From assembly GCA_903957805.1 (NCBI GenBank), contig CAJBQQ010000018.1:1-21434 (forward strand): a stretch of DNA of 21,434 bases. The letters are read 5' to 3'. Shown piece by piece: positions 6,746 to 13,539 of the stretch. The notes under the pieces were generated by a model that was not told where the DNA came from, ran no database searches, and saw only the letters and a program-made list of their open reading frames with translations. This DNA comes from an uncultured Pseudomonadota bacterium (GTDB lineage Bacteria > Pseudomonadota > Gammaproteobacteria > Burkholderiales > Nitrosomonadaceae). The translations under genes were made by a program, and so were the position numbers. The stretch's first letter is position 1, and each line of letters starts with the position of its first letter.

Positions 6746-7918
6746 ATGCCATTACTACCAGTCCCAAACGAGATAGCACTTCAGCATAGCCATGCCTTAC
6801 AGCAAATAATTCGTACCGAAATAGTGACTTGTGGTGGCTGGATTTCATTTGCGCGTTATATGGAATTGGCTTTATATGCCCCAGGTATGGGCTATTACAG
6901 CGCGGATACGGTTAAGTTTGGCAGCTCGGGAGATTTTGTCACCGCGCCGGAAATCTCTTCATTATTTGGCAAAACGATTGCGCGACAAGCAGCTCAAGTA
7001 TTTGAGTTGATGGAGAGCAAGAGTGGTGACATTCTAGAATTTGGCGCAGGTACCGGCAAGCTCGCACTTGATTTACTGCTGGAACTGGAGAAGCAGGGGA
7101 ATCTTCCAAGGAAGTATTTAATACTTGAAGTCAGCGCTCAATTAAGACAGCATCAACAGGAATTATTCGAAGAATTTGCACCTCACCTCGTCGCGAGTGT
7201 CGACTGGCTGGAACGCCTCCCCTCCAGATTCAACGGCCTAGTTCTTGCCAATGAAGTACTCGATGCTATGCCAACGCATCTGGTGATGTGGCAGGACAAC
7301 AATCTGTTTGAACTAGGGGTAACTTGGAACAAAAAAACCTTCGAGTGGAGCGAGCGTCCTTTAGTAAATGGGGAGCTTTTCCAGATCGCGCGTGAACTTA
7401 GTAATCGACTTGATCCCGGCAAAAAATATATTAGCGAGATTAATCTAACAGTGCCTGGTTTTGTTCGTAGTCTGTCAGATATCCTGCAACAGGGTGTAGT
7501 ACTGTTGATCGATTATGGCTTTGGCCGCAGCGAGTACTACCATCCACAGCGCGCTCAAGGGACCCTGATGTGCCATTACCGTCATCACGCTCATGATGAC
7601 CCATTCTATCTGCCAGGCTTACAGGACATTACTAGTCACGTAGATTTCAGTTCGGTCGTTGAGACCGCGGTTGATGAGGAATTTGAACTTTGTGGCTATA
7701 CTACTCAGGCTCATTTCCTCATCAACTGCGGCATTACCGAAATACTGGCACAAACCTCAGCAGAAAACACCAAGAACTATCTGCCGCTGGCGAATCAATT
7801 GCAGAAACTAGTAAGCCCCTCTGAAATGGGTGAATTATTCAAGGCCATCGCCTTCAGCAAGAATATTCACCAACCCCTTATCGGATTTGTCAGCGGCGAT
7901 AAAAGCCGTTTACTGTGA
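6746..7918 (+). CDS. SAM-dependent methyltransferase, MidA/NDUFAF7 family (COG1565)
   Basis: The 390-residue product belongs to the DUF185/Methyltransf_28 family. Its eukaryotic member NDUFAF7 methylates an arginine of a complex I subunit; the bacterial target is not established. Near the N-terminus is the conserved WISFARYMELALYAPGMGYY block, followed by the SAM-binding loop LEFGAGTGKLALDLL (about 103-117), LANEVLDAMP (about 168-177) and LLIDYGFGRSEYYHPQRAQG (about 252-271), all characteristic of the family. The open frame extends upstream to 6653, but that part overlaps the divergent SDR gene; the ATG at 6746 has AAAGGA about 12 bases upstream and starts the family-like sequence. It ends 45 bp before a converging gene, with no clear terminator between them. 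Confidence 0.9.
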   Translation: MPLLPVPNEIALQHSHALQQIIRTEIVTCGGWISFARYMELALYAPGMGYYSADTVKFGSSGDFVTAPEISSLFGKTIARQAAQVFELMESKSGDILEFGAGTGKLALDLLLELEKQGNLPRKYLILEVSAQLRQHQQELFEEFAPHLVASVDWLERLPSRFNGLVLANEVLDAMPTHLVMWQDNNLFELGVTWNKKTFEWSERPLVNGELFQIARELSNRLDPGKKYISEINLTVPGFVRSLSDILQQGVVLLIDYGFGRSEYYHPQRAQGTLMCHYRHHAHDDPFYLPGLQDITSHVDFSSVVETAVDEEFELCGYTTQAHFLINCGITEILAQTSAENTKNYLPLANQLQKLVSPSEMGELFKAIAFSKNIHQPLIGFVSGDKSRLL

Positions 7919-7963
7919 GTCGCAGCAGCGGCTCCCTAGGCGCGGCATGTAAATCGAATATAC

Positions 7964-8518
7964 TCAGCCACCAGTCAACGTCCAGCATCCCATCAAAACG
8001 AACGAAGCTGCTGCAAACCAACGTACCCACTGCATATTAATGCGATGTGCAAGCGCTTCTCCTAGCCAAACCGCAGGCACGTTGGCTATCATCATACCGA
8101 GCGTAGTTCCCAATACGACGAGCGTCATCTCATCATAATGTGCGGCAAGTGCCACAGTTGCAAACTGAGTCTTATCCCCCATCTCCGCCAGGAAAAATGC
8201 AATTAACGTGGTGACAAAGACTCCTGCACCAAGTATGCGTGGATCGCTGTCCAACTGATCCGGCTTCAACGCCCACAATCCAAAACAGATGAATGACAAT
8301 CCGACCACCCAATTGAGCATTTCCGCAGAAATCAGACTCGCTAGCCACGTTCCAACTGTCGCTGCCAATGCATGATTGAGCAGGGTAGCAACGAAGATGC
8401 CCGCTATGATTGGATATGGTCGCCGCAGCTTGGCAGCCAGCACAAATGACAGCAACTGGGTCTTGTCGCCGATTTCAGCGAGGGCAACCAGCAAGGCGGG
8501 AGTAATAAATGCTTCCAA
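7964..8518 (-). CDS. TMEM165/GDT1 (UPF0016) family membrane protein, probable divalent cation exporter
   Basis: This 184-residue integral membrane protein has two homologous halves of about three helices each. Each half starts with the family signature ExGDKT: E15-I-G-D-K-T and E112-M-G-D-K-T. These acidic motifs form the ion path in GDT1 proteins, which move Mn2+ or Ca2+; bacterial relatives export manganese. Six hydrophobic segments are visible. The family-typical N-terminus MEAF is encoded from a TTG at 8518; no in-frame ATG lies just upstream and no good ribosome site is visible, so the start is less certain than the identity. It is 80 bp downstream of lpdA on the same strand. No yybP-ykoY manganese riboswitch fits in that gap. 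Confidence 0.88.
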   Translation of the reverse strand: MEAFITPALLVALAEIGDKTQLLSFVLAAKLRRPYPIIAGIFVATLLNHALAATVGTWLASLISAEMLNWVVGLSFICFGLWALKPDQLDSDPRILGAGVFVTTLIAFFLAEMGDKTQFATVALAAHYDEMTLVVLGTTLGMMIANVPAVWLGEALAHRINMQWVRWFAAASFVLMGCWTLTGG

Positions 8519-8598
8519 GGAAATGAACAGCCGCGAAAATAAAAAACTCTGGGTTGTAAAGTAAATCTGTTACGTCTAACGAAGCTTGTTCTACCCGA

Positions 8599-10344
8599 TT
8601 ATTTTTTTGGCAAGTAAAGGTCAGTAATCGACCCTTCTGCAATTTCAGAGGCAAAGAAAATAGTTTCTGACAAGGTCGGGTGAGGATGAATGGTGAGACC
8701 TATGTCCTGCATGTCCGCACCCATTTCCAGAGCCAATACGGCCTCAGCGATCAATTCACCTGCATTAACACCGACCATGCCCGCGCCGAGAATGCGGCGA
8801 GTGTTTTTATCCAGCAACAGTTTGGTCATACCTTCCTCACGCCCCATCGCAATTGCACGACCACTTGCAGCCCAAGGAAAGCTAGCCCTTTCATAATCAA
8901 TACCCTGCTTCTTGGCCTCAGTCTCGGTTAAACCCATCCAAGCAATTTCTGGATCAGTATAAGCAACTGAAGGGATGGTACGCGCATCGAATGTGGCCTT
9001 GTGTCCTGCGATTATTTCCGCAACGAGCTTACCCTCATGCGTGGCCTTGTGCGCTAGCATGGGCTCGCCAACAATATCGCCAATACCAAAGATATGTGAC
9101 ACGTTGGTGCGTAACCGCTCGTCCACCGAAATAAAACCTCGCTCGTTTACATGAATGCCAGCATTTTCCGCACCGATATCGCGTCCATTCGGGCGACGTC
9201 CTACTGCAAGCAGCACACGGTCATAAGTCTGCGGCTCGAGAGATTTCTCCCCTGCAAACGTAACCCTGAGCCCCTCATCGCGGGACTCAATACGGGTGAC
9301 TCTGGTTTTAAGATATATTGCCTCGTAGCGTTTCTGTATGCGTCGGTGCAATGGCTTAACGAGGTCTGCATCCGCTCCAGGGATCAATTGATCCATCAAC
9401 TCCACCACGCTAACACTGGAACCGAGTGCATCATAAACCGTCGCCATTTCCAAACCGATAATGCCACCACCGATGATGAGCATACGCTTGGGTATGTCTG
9501 CTAGGTTCAATGCTCCGGTCGAATCTATCAGGCGTGGATCATCGTAAGGAAAGCCTGGAATGCGTGTCACACTAGAACCGGCTGCAATGATGCAGTGCTC
9601 GAACGACACGTTCTTAATACCACTAGCTGTTTCCACTTGAATCAGGTGAGACGAGATAAACTTTCCTATCCCATGTATTACCTCTACCTTACGTTGCTTC
9701 GCTAATGCTGTTAACCCCTTGGTGAGCTTGCTGATTACAGAGTCTTTCCATGTCCGCAGCTTATCTACCTCTATCGTCGGCTTACCAAACACGACTCCCT
9801 GATGTTTGGTCTCTTCCGCTTCAGTAATGACCTTCGCCACATGTAGTAGCGCCTTTGATGGGATGCAACCGACATTGAGACATACACCGCCAAGGGCAGC
9901 GTAGCGTTCAATTAGCACAACTTTCTTACCGAGATCAGCGGCCCGAAATGCCGCAGTATAACCACCAGGTCCGGCACCTAATACCACTAAGTCAGCATGA
10001 TTTTCTTCGCGTACGATCGGGGTCTGAACGCTCGCAGAAACTGGAGCTAAGGGGGGGGCAATGGCAGAACCCTCGTCGTATGACGCGTGGCTTGGCGCAA
10101 CCTCTACCACCTCCAAGATAAGAATAGATGATCCCTCTGATACCTTATCGCCAACCCTGACTTTGATCTCCTTCACCACACCAGATTGTGGGGCAGGGAT
10201 CTCCACTGTCGCTTTATCGGTTTCCAATGTGATGAGAGGCGCTTCTTTTTCTAACGTATCACCGACTTTCACCAGCAGCTCAATGACCGGAATATCTTTG
10301 AAATCACCAACGTCTGGGACTTTTATTTCGATAAGTTGAGTCAT
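8599..10344 (-). CDS. lpdA: Dihydrolipoamide dehydrogenase (E3) with N-terminal lipoyl domain
   Basis: E3 reoxidises the lipoamide of pyruvate or 2-oxoglutarate dehydrogenase complexes and passes electrons to NAD+. The 581-residue product has an N-terminal lipoyl domain (about 3-80) with the lipoylated lysine K44 in ETDKAT, a Pro/Ala/Ser-rich linker (about 83-115), an FAD-binding GAGPGG (123-128), the redox disulfide C155-LNVG-C160, an NAD-binding GGGIIG near the middle, and the C-terminal HPHPTLSE active-site motif. Lipoyl-E3 fusions are known in Neisseria, Ralstonia and relatives, where aceE and aceF precede them. Here the upstream neighbour is proA, 61 bp away, and no E1 or E2 gene is in view. 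The ATG at 10344 has GAGG about 8 bases upstream; a GTG directly before it is less likely. A run of eight C lies in the linker coding sequence. Confidence 0.97.
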   Translation of the reverse strand: MTQLIEIKVPDVGDFKDIPVIELLVKVGDTLEKEAPLITLETDKATVEIPAPQSGVVKEIKVRVGDKVSEGSSILILEVVEVAPSHASYDEGSAIAPPLAPVSASVQTPIVREENHADLVVLGAGPGGYTAAFRAADLGKKVVLIERYAALGGVCLNVGCIPSKALLHVAKVITEAEETKHQGVVFGKPTIEVDKLRTWKDSVISKLTKGLTALAKQRKVEVIHGIGKFISSHLIQVETASGIKNVSFEHCIIAAGSSVTRIPGFPYDDPRLIDSTGALNLADIPKRMLIIGGGIIGLEMATVYDALGSSVSVVELMDQLIPGADADLVKPLHRRIQKRYEAIYLKTRVTRIESRDEGLRVTFAGEKSLEPQTYDRVLLAVGRRPNGRDIGAENAGIHVNERGFISVDERLRTNVSHIFGIGDIVGEPMLAHKATHEGKLVAEIIAGHKATFDARTIPSVAYTDPEIAWMGLTETEAKKQGIDYERASFPWAASGRAIAMGREEGMTKLLLDKNTRRILGAGMVGVNAGELIAEAVLALEMGADMQDIGLTIHPHPTLSETIFFASEIAEGSITDLYLPKK

Positions 10345-10405
10345 CACAACCTCATGTTATGGAACGGATCAGATTCACCCAGATTGCTACAATAATCTAT
10401 TGCCA

Positions 10406-11662
10406 TTATTGACGTATCTGTCCATCACCTAACACGATGAATTTTTGACTGGTCAAACCTTCTAGTCCTACTGGACCGCGCACATGAATCTTGTCGGTAG
10501 AGATGCCGATTTCAGCACCAAGACCATACTCGAAACCGTCTGCAAAACGAGTGGAAGCGTTGACCATCACTGAACTTGAATCTACTTCTCGCAGAAAACG
10601 CCGGGCGCGGGTGTAGTCCTCGGTGATAATGGCATCCGTGTGTTGAGAACCATAAACTGCAATATGCTCAATAGCCTGATCCAATCCACTCACCACCCGT
10701 ATGCTCAGAATTGGTGCGAGATATTCGGTATGCCAGTCTTCTTCAGTGGCCTCCTTCATCTCTTTAATGAAGGTACGGGAGGACGCATCACCGCGCAACT
10801 CAACACCCTTGTCGAGGTAGATTTTACACAGCACTGGTAGCACCTCCCTGGCGATATCTTGATGTACTAGCAGAGTTTCCATAGTGTTGCAGGTACCATA
10901 ACGATGTGTCTTAGAATTATCGGCAATGCGAATGGCCTTATCCAGATCGGCAGCTGCATCGATATAAACATGGCATACACCATCCAGATGTTTAATCACT
11001 GGGATACGCGCTTCGCTGGCAATGCGCTCGATCAATCCCTTGCCACCTCGCGGCACAATCACATCGACGAATTGCTTCATGGTAATCAGCTCGCCAACGG
11101 CAGCACGATCAGTTGTTTCAATTACCTGTACTGCAGTCTCTGGCAGACCTGCCGCTTTTAATCCTTCCTTCACACAAACAGCGATCGCCTGATTACAATG
11201 AATCGCTTCTGATCCGCCTCGCAGGATCGCCGCATTCCCTGCTTTGAGGCACAGTCCAGCGGCATCTGCCGTTACATTGGGCCGCGCTTCATAAATAATG
11301 CCAACCACACCTAGCGGCACCCGCATTTTTCCGACCTGGATACCCGAAGGACGGTAATTCAGGTTGCTGATTTCACCGACCGGATCAGCGAGCGAGGCGA
11401 CTTGCAACAGACCCTCTACCATACTTGCCACCCCTTTTGAGGTGAGCGTCAGACGGTCTATCAAGGCCGCATCCAGGCCTTGAGCTTTGGCACCTTGCAA
11501 GTCTAGGGCATTAGCAGCTAGTAGCTTGTGTTCATCACGCTTAATGGCTGCGGCCATCACCGTGAGTGATTGATTCTTGACGGCGGTCTCAGCTCTCGCC
11601 ATCAGACGCGATGCAATACGTGCCTCGCGCCCGACTGATTGCATATAGGCTTTGATATCCAT
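10406..11662 (-). CDS. proA: Gamma-glutamyl phosphate reductase (glutamate-5-semialdehyde dehydrogenase)
   Basis: ProA reduces L-glutamyl 5-phosphate with NADPH to glutamate semialdehyde, the second step of proline synthesis. From the ATG at 11662 the product is 418 residues, matching the E. coli enzyme (417). It shows the aldehyde-dehydrogenase-type fold with VPLGVVGIIYEARPNVT (about 115-131), RGGSEAIHCN (about 148-157), VPRGGKGLI (about 203-211) and the catalytic cysteine C258 in HRYGTCNTMET. The open frame continues upstream into holA; starts at 11662 or 11671 (MDIMDIK) both fit, and the former matches the family N-terminus MDIKxYM. It follows holA by about 70-80 bp; proB is not in the window. 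Confidence 0.96.
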   Translation of the reverse strand: MDIKAYMQSVGREARIASRLMARAETAVKNQSLTVMAAAIKRDEHKLLAANALDLQGAKAQGLDAALIDRLTLTSKGVASMVEGLLQVASLADPVGEISNLNYRPSGIQVGKMRVPLGVVGIIYEARPNVTADAAGLCLKAGNAAILRGGSEAIHCNQAIAVCVKEGLKAAGLPETAVQVIETTDRAAVGELITMKQFVDVIVPRGGKGLIERIASEARIPVIKHLDGVCHVYIDAAADLDKAIRIADNSKTHRYGTCNTMETLLVHQDIAREVLPVLCKIYLDKGVELRGDASSRTFIKEMKEATEEDWHTEYLAPILSIRVVSGLDQAIEHIAVYGSQHTDAIITEDYTRARRFLREVDSSSVMVNASTRFADGFEYGLGAEIGISTDKIHVRGPVGLEGLTSQKFIVLGDGQIRQ

Positions 11663-11741
11663 GATGTCCATACCTAAACCCCGGGCAGGTAGTGAATTGG
11701 TGAATTTTAACGCTGATATGAAGCTATTGATACAACCCAGA

Positions 11742-12755
11742 TCAATACCTTCTGCTGAGCGCAAAGCGCAATCCCATTTGTAGCAACTCATCCCAGGCAT
11801 CACCCTGGGCGACACCCTTGCTGATCCTATCTATTTTTGCAGCGTGCAACAATGCCAACGCTAATGGTTTGAGACCAATTGACCTGGCGGCCCGCTCCAT
11901 TGCCTTCTGCTTATCTCCCCATACTCTAGCCTCGTTCATCAGTTGCATTATGGGCCTGCCCGAATCTAATCCCTTTCGAATAGTGATAAGCGCGCGAATC
12001 TGTCCTGCCAGGATGGTAAGGATGAATGGGAGTGCCGCACCCTCACCCCTTAATCCTTCCAGTATACGGGCGTAACGGGCAATATCTCCTGCCATCACTG
12101 CATCTGACAACTTGAAAACATCATAGCGCGCCACATCGAGCACCGCATCTCTTACCTGGGCGAGAGACAACATCCCTTGCGGATAGAGCAACGCAAGTTT
12201 CTGTATCTCCTGATGAGCCGCAAGTAAGTTGCCTTCTACCTTATCAGCAAGGAACTGCAAAGTCTCTGGGTCCGCTTGCTGCTGTTGCACTGTGAGTCGC
12301 TGTCGGATCCACGCAGGTAGCTGCATACTCTCAACTGGGGAGATTGGAATCATACCTCCGGCACTTTCAAGGGCCTTGAACCACTTGGACGCCTGGCCCT
12401 GTTTGTCGATCTTGGGCAAAGTGATTAGCGTTATGGTATCTGGCGGCAGCGTATGACAATACGCTTCGATGGTCATGCCGCCCTGATTGCCAGGTTTTCC
12501 GGATGGAATGCGAATATCAATCAGTCTCCGCTCGCCAAATAGTGACAAGCTGTTGCTACTTTGTTGTAACTCCTGCCAATTAAAATGATGGTCTATCGTA
12601 AATATCTCATGCTCAACATACTTCATCTGGCGTGCTTGAGCACGGATTAGGTCCGCAGCCTCGATCGCTAACAAAGGCTCATCGCCAAACACTACATAAA
12701 GCGGATCTAGCTGTTTTTTTAGATGTTGAGAAAGCTGGTCTGGGTTAATGCGCAT
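11742..12755 (-). CDS. holA: DNA polymerase III delta subunit
   Basis: HolA is the clamp-loader subunit that opens the beta sliding clamp. The 337-residue product starts MRINPDQLSQHL, followed by LDPLYVVFGDEPLLAIEAADLIR (about 16-38), the typical delta N-terminus that forms the clamp-binding, degenerate AAA+ domain. Later segments such as VEGNLLAAHQEIQKLALLYP and YDVFKLSDAVMAGD match conserved family blocks. Size is close to E. coli HolA (343). I chose the ATG at 12755 by alignment with family N-termini; a TTG at 12785 would add ten residues, and neither start has a clear ribosome site. The gene follows lptE after a 135-bp gap, in the common leuS-lptE-holA order. Confidence 0.94.
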   Translation of the reverse strand: MRINPDQLSQHLKKQLDPLYVVFGDEPLLAIEAADLIRAQARQMKYVEHEIFTIDHHFNWQELQQSSNSLSLFGERRLIDIRIPSGKPGNQGGMTIEAYCHTLPPDTITLITLPKIDKQGQASKWFKALESAGGMIPISPVESMQLPAWIRQRLTVQQQQADPETLQFLADKVEGNLLAAHQEIQKLALLYPQGMLSLAQVRDAVLDVARYDVFKLSDAVMAGDIARYARILEGLRGEGAALPFILTILAGQIRALITIRKGLDSGRPIMQLMNEARVWGDKQKAMERAARSIGLKPLALALLHAAKIDRISKGVAQGDAWDELLQMGLRFALSRRY

Positions 12756-12890
12756 AGGAGTAGAGACAGTATTTGCCGCAGGCAAGATGGGGGAATAAAG
12801 CCGGGAGGTTAGGATTCCGACGCCAACAAAATAATTAAGTCATTTCGGTTATGGACGCTGGTTATTATGTCGCCCTCACAGTCCTCATAA

Positions 12891-13409
12891 TCAGGGCTTC
12901 CCTTCCACCCTTACTGTCGCCAGCTGTCGCAAAATTTGCCTAACAATCTCGGTTTGCATCTCCTTAACGAGCATCGCCTCTTCAGCCTCTTTCGCCACTA
13001 CCTGCTCATCCGTAAAAGGTAAAACACGTTCTCGGACAATCTCCGTAGCAGGGACCAGATCCACCCCCCTTCCATCCACGAGGCGATAAGTGACCAGATA
13101 ACGCAACAAAAATTCCCGCACTCTACCTTCCCCAGATAGCGACAGGATGCTCTTCTCGTTAGTTTGTTTAAGGATCTCGAGTATCGCCTCTGCACCCCTA
13201 GCATCTTCAACCACACGAGTACTCTTGCCGCTATGGATAGTACGCTTAACCTCTGCAGTAATGGAGTAGCTATCTGGATCTGGAATATAGATTGAGATAA
13301 ATGAAAATACTGTTGGCGGTTGCCCATACCCACGTAACTGAAATCCACAAGCCGATAGCGTTACGCTCAAAATGCCAACGATAAGGATTCGATATGATTT
13401 AAATTTCAT
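12891..13409 (-). CDS. lptE: LPS-assembly lipoprotein LptE
   Basis: LptE is the outer-membrane lipoprotein that plugs and stabilises the LptD channel for lipopolysaccharide insertion. The 172-residue product has a lipoprotein signal peptide, with basic N-terminus KFKSYR, hydrophobic core and the lipobox LSAC ending in C21, followed at once by GFQLRG, the conserved start of mature LptE. Size and position between leuS and holA support the call. The ATG at 13409 gives a normal signal peptide; a TTG three codons upstream (13418) is less likely. A weak GGTGG ribosome site lies about 11 bases upstream. Confidence 0.95.
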   Translation of the reverse strand: MKFKSYRILIVGILSVTLSACGFQLRGYGQPPTVFSFISIYIPDPDSYSITAEVKRTIHSGKSTRVVEDARGAEAILEILKQTNEKSILSLSGEGRVREFLLRYLVTYRLVDGRGVDLVPATEIVRERVLPFTDEQVVAKEAEEAMLVKEMQTEIVRQILRQLATVRVEGKP

Positions 13410-13495
13410 GATTACCAACCACCATTACCGTTAAAGAACCCACTCAGAGTATGAGTCAATCACCCCACCCTCTACGAATAACTTCTTGAACACTG

Positions 13496-13513
13496 CTACT
13501 GCTTATTCAGTAG
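13496..13513. repeat. Inverted repeat in the leuS-lptE intergenic gap
   Basis: CTACTG and CAGTAG form a perfect 6-bp stem with a 6-nt AT-rich loop in the 130-bp gap between the leuS stop and the lptE start. A second 5-bp dyad, ACTCA and TGAGT, lies at 13442-13456. Neither is followed by a T-run, so neither is a clear terminator. They could be RNA processing or stabilising hairpins, or chance. Confidence 0.35.
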
Positions 13514-13539
13514 ATATCTTCGTATGAACGAAACTCAAT

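Noticed and set aside
8519..8598. yybP-ykoY manganese riboswitch before the TMEM165-family gene
   Set aside because: The gap is only 80 bp and lacks the conserved motif and paired helices.
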